The notes beneath the pieces were generated by a model. It was not told where the DNA came from. It did not search any database and was given only the letters and a program-made list of their open reading frames with translations. This document shows positions 38,201 to 45,552 of a stretch of 64,000 nt of DNA, piece by piece. The stretch's first letter is position 1, and each line of letters opens with the position of its first letter. Both the position numbers and the translations under genes were made by a program. The DNA is from CAIQJJ01 sp049325275 (GTDB lineage Bacteria > Chloroflexota > Anaerolineae > Anaerolineales > UBA4823), in NCBI GenBank assembly GCA_049325275.1, contig JBMOLU010000032.1, forward strand, positions 11,376-75,375, written 5' to 3'.

Positions 38201-41200
38201 TGGCTCCCTTGGGCCGGCCAGTCGAACCGGATGTGTAAATTACGTAGGCCAGGTTGGCGCAGGTCACCTCGCTGGCCGGATTCGTGGTGGGCATTGGGGC
38301 GATGGCCGGATCCTCTTGATCCAGGCAGATAAGGTGGCCCGAGTAATACGAAAGTGATCCGAGCAGCCCTGACTGCGTCAAAAGTACAGGCACGTTCGCA
38401 TCGGCCAACATAAAAGCCAGGCGCTCCACGGGGTAGGATGGATCTAAAGGTACGTAGGCTCCGCCGGCTTTAAGCACCGCCTGGATGGCGATCACTATTT
38501 CAAGAGAACGTTCCAAACAAATGCCTACGAGAATCTCTGGCCCCACACCTAATCCTTGCAGATAGTGAGCCAGCTGATTTGCCCGCTGGTTCAGCTGAGC
38601 ATAGGTCAAGGATTGACCTTCGAAGACGATGGCGACTGAATCAGGCGTTCGTTCTACTTGCCTTTCGAACAAGCGATGGATGCCGCCGGGAAGATGTGGG
38701 TATTCTACTTGCGTTGAATTCCATTCCTCGAGCTGTAACTGTTCTTTCGCAGTCAGCAAAGGCAGATTGGATAGCCTTTCAGAAGGAGCGGTGGTGATTC
38801 CCTCAATTAAGCATTGAAAATGGGCGATCAGGCGTTCGATAACGTCAGGCTCGAACAAGTCCGTGTTGTATTCCAGCGTTCCGCAAATCTCGCCTTCGAT
38901 TTCTGACATTGCCAGGGATAGATCGAATTGAGCGATAGGTGCATCTAAGGCCACGGTTATCAGCTCCACGTCTCCCAAACAGGCAGATACACCCTCCCGG
39001 CCCAGTGACAGAACATCCAGGTTTTCTCTACCCAGGCGGGGGGCCTTTTGGAAGGCAAATGTTACCTGAAAAAGGGGAGAACGGCTGGGATCCCTTTCCG
39101 GTTGCAAGCGTTCAACGAGTAACGGAAAAGGGAAATCCTGATGGGCCAAAGCGTCGAGTACCGTCTGCCTTACCCGTTGTAGAAAATCGGTAAAGCGGGG
39201 ATTTCCCTCGATGCGTGCGCGCAGTACGATTGGATTGACAAAATAACCGGCCAGTCCGGCAAAATCTGCCCGGTTGCGCCCGGTGGTTGGTGAGCCAATC
39301 AGAATGTCTTCCTGGCCGCTATAGCGGTAGAGCAGGGTTTGGAAAATTGCCAAGAGGGTTGTGAAGAGGGTGGCTCCGTGAGCCAGGCCCAAGGCGCGAA
39401 CTTTTTCTGACAGAATCGCTCCCAAGGTGAAAGGGTAGGTAGCGCCACAGTAAGTTTGGAGCGGTGGACGAGAGTTCGCTACCGGCAGGTCCAGTACGGG
39501 CAGCTTCCCAGACAGCCTGTCTTGCCAAAACGTCCATAAACGTTGCCCTTCAGAGCCGGCAACCATGGCCCGCTGGAAAGCGACAAAACTGGCATAACTG
39601 GCCGGCAATGCTGGCAGGGAACACATTCGAGCCTTTTTGGCTGCTTCATAGGCGGCATTGAGCTCGTGAAACAAGACGGCCAAAGACCAAAAATCGGAAA
39701 TGATATGATGCAACGAAACCAGCAAGATCGATTCTTCTGATGTCAACAGAAAGATCCGCACCCGAAATAGCGGCCCACTTTCCAGGTCGAAGGGGCGATA
39801 GGCCTCTTCGTTGATGCTTTTCTGAATCTCGTTTTCTGTCCAGTTACGAGCATTGAAGAGCTGAAAATCTACACGGGCCCGAGGCTGTACCCGTTGTTGT
39901 GGTTTACCGCTTTCCTCATGGAATGTTGTTCGCAAGACCACATGGCGATTAACGATCGCCTGAAAAGATTGTTCGAGTGCCGTCAAATCTAATAGGCCGC
40001 GAACACGAAAAGCGCTGGCAAGGTTATATGCTGCGCTTTCGGGAGCCAGGCGGTTGATAAACCAGAGCGCCTCCTGCCCGATGGAAAGTGGATAGGTTTC
40101 TGGCTGGCCGATCGAGAGAAAGCTGTCCGGGTTGGGACCGGTCTTTTGGGAAAGCGCCGTTAAGACTTTCGAGACCAGCTGTTCTACGTTGCATCCCTGA
40201 AGTAAATCGGCCATCGGCATGGAAATTCCCAAGCGGCTCTCCAGGATGTTGGCGAGCTGAACCGCCGAAAGCGAGTCTAGCCCTGTGTTCGTTAAAGGTG
40301 TGGTTAACGCAATGTGGGATGCCGGTATTTGCAGAATCTTGGCCAGCTCGGCTTGCAAACAGATTCCCAGCCGAGAGAAACGATTCTCGGGCGGAATTGA
40401 GGATAGGGTTTCAAGGCTAAATTCTTCCTCGGAAAGCTCCGGCTGGGCTTCTTTTTCATCCAGCGTATGGCTGGCTATCGGTTCGAGCTTGTTTTCGATA
40501 AATGCTTTGCGGCAAGCGTGCCTCTGCACCTTTCCGCTGGATGTTTTGGGCAAGCTACCAGGATTGATCAAAACTATCGAATGTACCTGAACCGTAAAAG
40601 CTTCCGCCACCGTCTGGCGAATCGATTGAAAAATCTCTTCAGGATCCGCTCTCCGGTAATGGCGCTCCAACTCCTGAACGATAACCAGGCGTTCCTGGCC
40701 GGAAACATCTACCGGAAAAGCCGCGCAGCCTCCTGGGCGCAAGCCCGGATGGCTCTGTTCCACGGCTAATTCGATATCTTGAGGGTAAAGATTACGTCCC
40801 CGAATGATGATCAGATCTTTGAGACGTCCCGTAACAAACAGCTCACCATCTTTTATGAACCCGAGATCTCCGGTGCGGAGAAAAGGGCCTTCTTTTGTAC
40901 CTGATAAATAAGCCTGAAAGGTTTCGGCCGATTCTCGAGGCTTATCCCAATACCCTTTGGCTACACTTGGGCCGGCAACCCAAATTTCTCCTATCTGGTT
41001 CGTTTCGCAGCGCAGGCAGGTTTGAGGATTGACAATTGCTATTTGCTGGCCTGCAAAGCTGTTCCCGCAGCCAACCAGGGCCTGCGCATTAGCTTTATTA
41101 GTTCCGGCATCTGTGGCGTGGTTTTGCTCAAGAGCCAGCTTGTCAAATTCCTTTACTCGAGGAAGGGTAGACTTTTTGCCTCCCGATACAATCAGCGTAG

Positions 41201-42200
41201 CTTCAGCGAGACCATAACAGGGGTAAAAAGCCTCCCGGCGAAAACCGCACGGTCCGAACGCTTCGCTAAACCGCTCTAAGGTGCCTTCACGCACTGGTTC
41301 GGCGCCCGTGAAAGCCAAATCCCAATGGCTCAGATCGAGATTCGCTAGCTGTTCCGGGGATGTTTTCTCCACGCACAGATCGTATGCAAAATTGGGGCCG
41401 CCGCTGGTCGTGGCTTGGTAACGGGAGATGGCTCGTAGCCACCGGATTGGGGATTGCAAGAACGCGGTCGGTGACATCAACACAGTTGGAAAACCGACGT
41501 AGAGCGGTTGCAATATCCCCCCAATTAACCCCATGTCATGGTAAGGAGGCAGCCAAATGACCCCTTTGGATTCCGGTGTGTGCTCGAAGCCTGTGCAGAT
41601 CATCCGAGAGTTGCTTAGCAAGTTCTCATGGGTTAGCATCACCCCCTTGGGGTTCGCAGTTGAGCCGGAAGTGTACTGAAGAAAAGCGAGGCTATGCGGC
41701 GATAGCTCGGGTTTTTGCCAGTTCTCTGGACCGGCATCCATGGGGGTATCTGTAGCAAGCCACTGGATCGCGGACAATTCGGGGGCGTAAGTAAAACGGC
41801 GTTTGACATCCTGCAGAATAGAGGTTGTCGTCAGGGCGATGGCGGCACGCGAGTCGGTTGCGATGATCTGTAAACGAGCATCGGGACGGTTTAGACGAGG
41901 CGGGTAAGACGGAACGACGGCTTTGCCAGCATATAAACAGCCGTAAAAGGCCGCAATGTATTCAAGGCCGGGTGGATATAACAAAAGCACCCGATCGCCG
42001 GAATGGCCGATGGCTTGTAATCGGACGGCGACTTTCCGCGCTGCTTGATCCAATTCGCCATAGGTGAGCGCGCTTTCCTCATTCTCACCATCCTCCAGGA
42101 AAATATACGCACACCGCTCGGGTTGTTTCAGGGCCCTCATTTGTACCAAGTCGACGATTGTGGAAAGCTGATCGGCAAACGCGGGGGGCATAACTTCCAT
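29214..42200 (-). CDS. NRPS synthetase 1: FAAL-ACP loading module plus three elongation modules (Ser, Tyr-like, N-methyl-Val)
   Basis: The protein has 4328 aa. Residues 1 to about 585 are a fatty acyl-AMP ligase (YTSGSTANPKG about 172; TGRLKDLIIIRGRNLYPQDI, the FAAL hallmark). An ACP follows (TGLDSLSAVQ, about 642). Module 1: C (HHIISDF, about 830) and A with code DVWHISLVEK, close to serine codes, then PCP (about 1710). Module 2: C (HHIISDG, about 1908) and A with DASTVAAVCK, an aromatic code seen for Tyr/beta-hydroxy-Tyr, then PCP (about 2768). Module 3: C (about 2966) and A with DALWLGGTFK, valine-type, with an N-methyltransferase (VLEIGCGTG, about 3828) between A8 and A9, then PCP (about 4255). 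It should start a lipopeptide: acyl-Ser-Tyr-(N-Me)Val. ATG 42200 has GGAG 8 bp upstream. The codes were read by eye. Confidence 0.95.
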   Translation of the reverse strand: MEVMPPAFADQLSTIVDLVQMRALKQPERCAYIFLEDGENEESALTYGELDQAARKVAVRLQAIGHSGDRVLLLYPPGLEYIAAFYGCLYAGKAVVPSYPPRLNRPDARLQIIATDSRAAIALTTTSILQDVKRRFTYAPELSAIQWLATDTPMDAGPENWQKPELSPHSLAFLQYTSGSTANPKGVMLTHENLLSNSRMICTGFEHTPESKGVIWLPPYHDMGLIGGILQPLYVGFPTVLMSPTAFLQSPIRWLRAISRYQATTSGGPNFAYDLCVEKTSPEQLANLDLSHWDLAFTGAEPVREGTLERFSEAFGPCGFRREAFYPCYGLAEATLIVSGGKKSTLPRVKEFDKLALEQNHATDAGTNKANAQALVGCGNSFAGQQIAIVNPQTCLRCETNQIGEIWVAGPSVAKGYWDKPRESAETFQAYLSGTKEGPFLRTGDLGFIKDGELFVTGRLKDLIIIRGRNLYPQDIELAVEQSHPGLRPGGCAAFPVDVSGQERLVIVQELERHYRRADPEEIFQSIRQTVAEAFTVQVHSIVLINPGSLPKTSSGKVQRHACRKAFIENKLEPIASHTLDEKEAQPELSEEEFSLETLSSIPPENRFSRLGICLQAELAKILQIPASHIALTTPLTNTGLDSLSAVQLANILESRLGISMPMADLLQGCNVEQLVSKVLTALSQKTGPNPDSFLSIGQPETYPLSIGQEALWFINRLAPESAAYNLASAFRVRGLLDLTALEQSFQAIVNRHVVLRTTFHEESGKPQQRVQPRARVDFQLFNARNWTENEIQKSINEEAYRPFDLESGPLFRVRIFLLTSEESILLVSLHHIISDFWSLAVLFHELNAAYEAAKKARMCSLPALPASYASFVAFQRAMVAGSEGQRLWTFWQDRLSGKLPVLDLPVANSRPPLQTYCGATYPFTLGAILSEKVRALGLAHGATLFTTLLAIFQTLLYRYSGQEDILIGSPTTGRNRADFAGLAGYFVNPIVLRARIEGNPRFTDFLQRVRQTVLDALAHQDFPFPLLVERLQPERDPSRSPLFQVTFAFQKAPRLGRENLDVLSLGREGVSACLGDVELITVALDAPIAQFDLSLAMSEIEGEICGTLEYNTDLFEPDVIERLIAHFQCLIEGITTAPSERLSNLPLLTAKEQLQLEEWNSTQVEYPHLPGGIHRLFERQVERTPDSVAIVFEGQSLTYAQLNQRANQLAHYLQGLGVGPEILVGICLERSLEIVIAIQAVLKAGGAYVPLDPSYPVERLAFMLADANVPVLLTQSGLLGSLSYYSGHLICLDQEDPAIAPMPTTNPASEVTCANLAYVIYTSGSTGRPKGAMNSHRAIYNRLFWMQKAYGLTSADRVLQKTPFSFDVSVWEFFWPLLNGACLVIAPPEAHQDSAALVHLIAREKITILHFVPSMLRQFLEEPGLEGLDSVRHVICSGEALGADLLPRYHARLKAALHNLYGPTEAAVEVTYWDCPSQGPVSVVPIGKPIDNLKIYLLDGALQRVPVGVPGEIHIGGVGLGRGYWNRPELTAEKFVPNPFTQEPGQRLYRTGDLARYLPDGNIEFLGRMDFQIKLRGFRIELGEIEAALNAHPLVQQAVVLAIGEGTDKRLVAYWVCKPGDANEARPLQAFLQEKLPVYMQPSTYVVLDRLPLTASGKVDRRALPVPETVRPDLKEALVLPRTATEEILAGIWSQVLKLPQVGVNDNFFDLGGHSLLATQVISRLRQAFQVELPLRVLFEAPTVAGIAGRIQSTQMAGQGLSLPSMRPVPRKAAMPLSFAQQRLWFLDQLEPNSPIYNLPGAVRLRGTLNVTTLEQSLNEIVRRHEDLRTIFTGKDGQAAQVILPELHLSLPVLDLSTLTENQGEARVRQMLDESARQPFDLSQGPLIRASLLRLAKNEHVLLLSMHHIISDGWSLAVLIREVSSLYKAYLAGQASPLPELPVQYADFAVWQREWLQGEMLDAQLAYWKKQLSQAPILELPTDRPRPAVQTYRGEHQSFALPGSVMESLKAFSREENATLFMTLLAAFQTLLYRYSGQEDVCVGSPVANRNHRETEGLIGFFANTLVLRSNLSGSPTFRELLRQVRETSLGAYAHQDVPFEMVVEAVQPERNLSRSPLFQVMFALQNAPVAALDLGEIDLAPLEIESKVAKFDLTLSMIEDEHGLQGTWEYNADLFNPATIQRMGEHFRVLLDGILAGPECPISRLPLLTPPEQQQLLVEWNNPPMEATPQAECIHRLFEVQATQTPQAPAVVFRDQILAYRELNEQANRLAFYLCELGVGPETLVGVCAQRTPKAMIALLGIHKAGGAYLPIDPGWPDERLAFILADTQISIILVDREWSPKFQEFPVRVVCLDEAIPALTQSSTKPPNVQVNAENLAYVIYTSGSTGKPKGVAVTHRGIGNLAFSQIKTFGAHASSRSLQFASLSFDASVSEIWVAWLSGSTLYLPDPDIGLVGTGLEQLIRELGITLITLPPSVLSTVDPEAVRHLETVVVAGEACPDDLAQIWSQKFRLINAYGPTETSVCATMGQHLPGDPARSIGKAIPNFQVYVLDEEMQPTPVGVPGELYLCGVGLARGYWNRPDLTAERFLPNPFATGNRTSDRLFRTGDRARYLSNGKIEFMGRLDHQVKIRGFRIELEEIEASLREYPGVQDCRVLAHEMKANEKRLIAYVVMVAGRQANGSEIQVHLKKFLPTYMIPSAILFLDALPLNHSGKIDRQRLPTPDWNELSFGKPYTSPRSPTEETLVEIWSQILDRRRVSIHDNFFELGGHSLLATQVISRLRSILRIELPLRTLFEFPTIAGLAAQIESARQSVQAFPTSPIAGTARQESLPLSFAQQRLWFLNQLVPDNPFYNIAGGLHIRGPLQVALLERSLSEIIRRHEALRTTFLEVNGQPAQVIAPATDFHLSVIDLQYLPAEERDAEALHLAKAEALRPFDLATGPLLRSTLIQLGHENSIILLTIHHIISDGWSMGVFFREMMAIYSALAESRPLTLPDLPVQYADFAAWQRHWLQGTTLGSQLDYWMKKLSGPVLPLNLPIDHPRPAAESFRGASRTVTFPPDLARAISELSSREGATLFMTLLAAFQVLMYRYTGQVDISIGSPIANRNRSEIEGLIGFFVNTLVLRSNLNGLPTFREFLGQVKETTLNAYANQDLPFELLVEAIQPERDLTRQPLFQIIFALQNAPIVDLSLPGLTLSPLDYEHGITRFDLEVYLWKRADQSIDCQVIYSADLFDEPTITRLLSHYQTLLAAVAAAPDQCIATLPFLSSAENQQLLSQWNRPASQYPRQTSIQQLFEDQVSNRPEEIALISEARSLTYNGLNENANRLANYLRELGVGPDVRVALCLERSPEMIVAILGILKAGGAYVPLDPTYPSDRLAWMLADLASSNQEPILITQATLLDLFPGHSAQVVCLDRDGPSIARHRADNPECRVAPENLAYIMYTSGSTGTPKGIEVTQRGVVRLVQNTNYCSFSADEVFLQLAPISFDASTLEIWGALLNGGKLALYPAEQFSLEEVAKAIAGYGVTTLWLTAGLFHLMVDEYPQALKSVRQLLAGGDVLSVPRVKRVLAYLENGHQLINGYGPTENTTFTCCYRMAQDTRFGQSIPIGRPIANSYVYVLDEQMMPVPVGIAGELYIGGDGLARGYFRQPGLTAEKFVPDLYSHEPGARIYKTGDRVRFLPDGNLEFLGRLDQQIKIRGFRIEPGEVETVLKEHPSVRESAVIALPENPADPAGNKKLVAYIVPKRERQETSDVSPEMEEAFIERWQMLYDDVYSQPAPTHDPTFNITGWNSSYTGAPIPAQEMHEWLNHTVERILSLHPARVLEIGCGTGLLLFQIAPHCHKYLGTDFSSVALEQVRQQLATQDLSQVCLHEKMANDFSGIEAGKFDTVIINSVTQYFPDLDYLAEVLEGAVNAVADGGSIFVGDVRNLPLLQSFHTSVEFYRAPSDLTIKQLKKKIERDIALEQELVIDPAFFTALKRVWPRVSQVEIYLKRGRYHNELTRFRYDVILRIDSQPYPTQPGVWLDWEKENLSLVSVGEFLRERKPALAGIKGVPNARLKTETHLQKILSGPDCPPTVGATRAALQEIVDRSVDPEEFWRLGEELDYRVEAHFASGDLLRDYDVIFRQRDEIGFLEDLQVAPEEVPQPWNTYANDPLQNKAEQGLIFDLKDFLAEKLPPYLVPSAFVLLESLPLNSNGKLDRRALPNPDDMRTQTAETFVAPRNEIERILADTWQKLLGLEKVGIHDNFFDLGGHSLLAAQLVSRLRQIFEIKLPLRTIFENGTIARLAEKILTDLSQQVDQQTLADLDELSPEEVRKLLEDQVE

Positions 42201-42432
42201 GGGGTTAACTCCACTGGAGCATGATGAAATAAGGCTGGAATTGAATGGATCAGGAAAATAGAAGGATACTCACTTGCTCCAAAAAGAAAGCAATTTCAAC
42301 TTGAACTTTTTCTGCGGGTACGAGGGTCACTTGCCCAACCGGTATGAATCCCTTGGATTCTGAATACGAGACCAGGCTTAGATTTCTGTCCCTTATGTCA
42401 ATTTTGTGCTCTAATCGGAGAAGCTTGATTTC

Positions 42433-42461
42433 ATTATAACCTACCTGCAAAAAGTTCTGAA
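42433..42461 (-). promoter_or_regulatory. Candidate promoter of synthetase 1 (cluster promoter)
   Basis: The minus strand reads TTCAGA, 17 bp, TATAAT, with a perfect -10. The leader to the synthetase 1 start codon would be about 225 nt. The divergent thioesterase promoter has exactly the same hexamers and spacing. Confidence 0.6.
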
Positions 42462-42525
42462 AATGACATTACCCAGTCTTTGGGTTTTTCGTTGTGGCTT
42501 CGTTACCTTCAGCCTGAGATTGACT

Positions 42526-42546
42526 ACCTGGCGCCGTACGCCAGGT
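42526..42546. promoter_or_regulatory. Inverted repeat between the two divergent promoters (possible operator)
   Basis: ACCTGGCG-N5-CGCCAGGT is a perfect 8-bp inverted repeat with a 5-nt loop. It sits in the middle of the 582-bp region between synthetase 1 and the thioesterase, between their promoters, where a shared regulator could bind. No gene is seen in the rest of this intergenic region. Confidence 0.4.
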
Positions 42547-42641
42547 TCTCTCTGCGTGCCGTACGTCGGTGTACTCGACGCCTTATGTGGTCACTACGCT
42601 TTTGCATTCTTACTTTTCGGAAGTCGTAGGCGGGATGCGTC

Positions 42642-42670
42642 TTCAGAGGTTCCCTGCGATCAGTTATAAT
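42642..42670 (+). promoter_or_regulatory. Candidate promoter of the type II thioesterase
   Basis: TTCAGA (42642-42647), 17 bp, then TATAAT (42665-42670). The leader is about 110 nt. The hexamers and spacing are identical to those of the divergent cluster promoter. Confidence 0.6.
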
Positions 42671-42789
42671 TATTCTCGAGGTTTTCCTTAGAAAACCCTA
42701 TTCAAATCAAAAACATCTCGTGAGTGCTTCTCTACAACCTGATGGGATTGGCTGTAGCAAGGTAAAATCGCCTCAGTAAGGAAATGATG

Positions 42790-43557
42790 ATGGGAAATTG
42801 GATCGTTTGTCCGCGCCCGAAACCTTTCGCTCGCTTACGTTTGTTTTGTTTTCCACACGCCGGAGGCACAGCCTCCGTCTATAACAATTGGGCGGCCGGC
42901 TTGCCGGATACGGTAGAAGTGTGTGCCATTCAGCTTCCTGGGCATGAGAGCCGGCTTGCAGAGCCTCTGTACAGCGATCCGTTGGCCATCATTCCGGATA
43001 TGGCCCAGGCGTTTTTGCCAAAGCTACAGAAACCATTTGTGTTTTGGGGACACAGTCTCGGTGGCCTGATTTGTTTTGAATTGATCCATTATTTACGCAA
43101 GCACGCTCTTCCCATGCCGCTCAAGCTGTTTATTTCGGCGTGTCGAGCCCCGCAGCTCGCACCAAGAGAGCCCGCCATTCACACTCTTCCCGATCGGGAA
43201 TTTATCTATGAGATGCAACGCCTAGACGGGACTCCCAATGAGCTTTACGAAAGTGCGGAAATGATGCAGATCATGCTTCCTATCCTGAGAGCAGATCTAA
43301 CGATGTATGAAACGTATCCCTATCAATCTCGGCCACCCCTTCATTGCCCGATCGCTGCACGTGGTGGGCTGCAAGATAGCGAAGTTAGCCGGGAAATGTT
43401 AGAAGCCTGGCGGGAGCAAACCACAGGAGGTGTAAAAGTTTCGATGTATCCGGGCAACCACTTCTACCTGTTACAAGATTCCCGGGCCGAGGTCTTGGGT
43501 GATCTTGCCCAGGAATTGAACGCACTCGTGGAGCAACGTTCTTATGAGACCATCTAG
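42790..43557 (+). CDS. Type II thioesterase (editing thioesterase of the cluster)
   Basis: The protein has 255 aa, the usual size for the family. It is an alpha/beta hydrolase with the N-terminal FCFPHAGG oxyanion segment, nucleophile motif GHSLGG (Ser89) and a catalytic His in GNHFYL (His224). External thioesterases of this family remove misprimed or stalled acyl groups from carrier domains. It is transcribed away from synthetase 1 and shares its promoter type, so it most likely serves this assembly line. Three ATG codons occur in a row (42784, 42787, 42790); AAGGA at 42778-42782 gives the best spacing to the third. Confidence 0.93.
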   Translation: MGNWIVCPRPKPFARLRLFCFPHAGGTASVYNNWAAGLPDTVEVCAIQLPGHESRLAEPLYSDPLAIIPDMAQAFLPKLQKPFVFWGHSLGGLICFELIHYLRKHALPMPLKLFISACRAPQLAPREPAIHTLPDREFIYEMQRLDGTPNELYESAEMMQIMLPILRADLTMYETYPYQSRPPLHCPIAARGGLQDSEVSREMLEAWREQTTGGVKVSMYPGNHFYLLQDSRAEVLGDLAQELNALVEQRSYETI

Positions 43558-43645
43558 CGTTGGGTGCCAGGGTGGCCAGCAGCAAGACGAGTGGGAAAAT
43601 TGATCGTTGTCTTTTCACGTACGGCGGTTACGCCGTCGGCCTCGC

Positions 43646-43775
43646 TCAGCGGTCCATCAAGTTCATGTGTCGGTTAAGCATATTGCTGGTTCGATGAGCC
43701 AAAGGATGGTCATACGCCAGGGCGAAGCGGTCTATCTTAGCGCAAAGTTTTCGCACAGTTTCCAGAACATAGCCG
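43646..43775 (-). pseudogene. Transposase-like remnant
   Basis: A short minus-strand frame ending at TGA 43646 reads coherently (LETVRKLCAKIDRFALAYDH, then HRTSNMLNRHM). It looks like an internal piece of an IS transposase, though I cannot name the family. No start, no terminal repeats and no flanking duplication are visible. It begins a stretch of decayed sequence downstream of the thioesterase. Confidence 0.35.
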
Positions 43776-43929
43776 GCGGAAGTGCAAAGCCTTGCTGGCA
43801 ATTGCGAATGCTATACTCCATAAAGCGAAGTAACCAACCGGTATGTGCCCAAACATGCCCAGAGCGCATGCAGGAAAATCGATGGGACGGTAAAAAAATT
43901 TCCCTGCAAATCTCACCACAAGCCAGTTT

Positions 43930-44400
43930 ATGTGCAAAGTAAAACACCCCATTATCCTTCTGGCCCTTGTTTTTCTGTTGGCTGCTTGCACTTCTTCAAA
44001 AACACCAATCCCCCAAACCTTTACGCCGATCAGAATCTCAACCGTAGCACCGACATTCACAAAGACAGTAGCTGCATCGACACCAACCAGCGCCGCAAAC
44101 CGGGTAACGCACGGCAGCTTTCCTGCCTATGCTGCCGTTACCGGCATCCCTGTCCGGGCCGAGACGCTCCGCCTGCTGGTTCACGATCCCGAGGCTGAAC
44201 CGGGAAGCCCTGGGCTTCACCAACGCCCTGAATTCGACCGGGCCGCCACATCCTCCTGTGGTGTACTGGTCGCCCGATGCTGCGGCTTGCGCGTGACGGG
44301 TCGTTATTAAGTGCTCTACCCGGGCACATTGGTGTGACTACAAAACTGCTGTTTAGCTCCGATGGCACATCCTCATCTCTGGCGGTACAGATGGCATGAT
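43930..44400 (+). pseudogene. Frameshifted lipoprotein remnant
   Basis: The frame starts with a clear lipoprotein signal peptide (MCKVKHPIILLALVFLLAAC, Cys20 in an LAAC lipobox) and a Thr/Pro-rich linker. After about residue 55 sensible sequence jumps frames: GFTNALNSTGPPHPPVVYW near 44210-44260 and KLLFSSDGTSSSLAVQ near 44340-44395 are in different frames. At least two indels are needed, so the gene is probably dead. The function of the mature part is not recognisable. Confidence 0.5.
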
Positions 44401-44479
44401 TAGAATACGGGGAGTTCGCTAATGCGTGTGCGAAGCACGCGCACAACTCTCAAATGCGGCCTCCTTTCCCGGGGAAGCC

Positions 44480-44754
44480 GGAAGAGCTAAGACTGTTTTA
44501 CCGCTCGTGGCAGGCCCTACTGCTCACGTTTGTAATTGAAGTGATTACCGGTGTCAAGCGTGGTGAAACGCAAATTGCCGAGTTCCTCAAAAAAACTCCA
44601 TCTCCGTTATCGCAAAGTGGGCACGATTCCGGCAAAAACTGACCCCGAAAAGCAAGCCGAGTACCTGAAAAACGAGATAGACCCACGTTTGGCTGAAGGT
44701 GTAGACGGGCAAATCAGATCAGAGCATCCCCTCAGTATCATAAATTACGTCTGA
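44480..44754 (+). pseudogene. IS630-family transposase remnant
   Basis: The segment LHLRYRKVGTIPAKTDPEKQ and the following EIDPRLAEG match the helix-turn-helix to DDE linker region of IS630-type transposases. The upstream part (GETQIAEFLKK) is in another frame, and the join falls at a run of seven A near 44590. The catalytic domain is missing; the frame stops at 44754. I see no complete element. Confidence 0.55.
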
Positions 44755-44758
44755 ATCA

Positions 44759-44792
44759 CAAGAGCCAGGGCGCATAACCCTGGCTCTTGTTT
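44759..44792 (+). terminator. Rho-independent terminator-like hairpin
   Basis: A perfect 12-bp stem (CAAGAGCCAGGG / CCCTGGCTCTTG) with a 7-nt loop is followed by TTT. The T-tract is short. It ends the IS630 remnant and may be a relic of its transcription unit. Confidence 0.6.
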
Positions 44793-44935
44793 CGGGGGAG
44801 AAGAAGGAATATCCAAGCAGCTAATCTGTGCTTATGATACCGCCGGCCCGGTTTCCGTGCTTGACGGCAGCCCGTCAGTTGTACTACGTTTGCCCGATGA
44901 TTGCCCTGCAACCAGGAGCAATCAGACACCAAGCA

Positions 44936-45445
44936 TTATGGCAGCAGACGCAACTGTGTCTCCACTTTTTGAGCTGCCACCTGCCTGTGTGGCAGGGGCT
45001 GTCCGGTCTCGTCAACATGCAACACGATAACGCCAGTTTCGCTTAGCGCCGCGCCGATCAAGTGGGTGCGGTGACAGTTTTGCGGGCGCAGTTCAGCGCA
45101 GAGAATCGCCAGGCACTGTCTTTCGGCCAGTTCGAGCAGGTGCGCCAGCCCGGCCTGGAAGAAAGCTTGTTGGCGGATTTTGGCATAATCGACCTGGCCA
45201 TCGGTGTAACAGGCGGGGCTGGCCGGCCTGCCACCCAGGCGATCTCCCAGGTATTCGTAACCGATCTTGGCGGTTTCGAGGTGTGTCTTCAGGGTGTTTT
45301 TACGATAAGCCGGGCGGTAGCGCGAGTAGGGCACAGAGCGCGTGTCGGCCAGGTGGGTGATTTCGTACTGATGCAGCAAGGCGATAAAGGCTTCGATGGG
45401 CCGATTGCCGTAGCCGATGGTGTAGATGGTGACGGGCACTTCCAT
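44936..45445 (-). CDS. DUF488 family protein
   Basis: The protein has 169 aa from ATG 45445; the longer frame from 45487 starts inside a repeated sequence. Family hallmarks are IYTIGYGNRPIEAFIALL at the N-terminus, LADTRSVPYSRYRPAY, YLGDRLGG and CAELRPQNCHR in the last third. The biochemical role of the family is not established. There is no good Shine-Dalgarno, and TACAAT (minus strand, 45458-45453) lies about 8 bp before the ATG, so the message may be nearly leaderless. Neighbours give no functional hint. Confidence 0.85.
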   Translation of the reverse strand: MEVPVTIYTIGYGNRPIEAFIALLHQYEITHLADTRSVPYSRYRPAYRKNTLKTHLETAKIGYEYLGDRLGGRPASPACYTDGQVDYAKIRQQAFFQAGLAHLLELAERQCLAILCAELRPQNCHRTHLIGAALSETGVIVLHVDETGQPLPHRQVAAQKVETQLRLLP

Positions 45446-45464
45446 GGCGTGAATTGTACACAAT

Positions 45465-45485
45465 ATTGCTTTAGAAAGGCTCAAC
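45465..45485. repeat. 21-bp direct repeat, copy 1
   Basis: These 21 bases recur identically at 53850-53870 in the same orientation. Flanks differ. This copy lies just upstream of the DUF488 start codon. Confidence 0.7.
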
Positions 45486-45552
45486 ACACCGTTCCAGTTT
45501 CATGGTGTCAAGATCGACGACTACGTACGTGAAGGCGACAGGATTGTCTCTA

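Noticed and set aside
42250..42450. Minus-strand 66-codon frame upstream of synthetase 1
   Set aside because: Its start lies upstream of the predicted transcription start and it has no ribosome binding site or similarity.
43621..43636. Hairpin ACGGCG-N4-CGCCGT after the thioesterase as a terminator
   Set aside because: The stem is only 6 bp and no T-tract follows.
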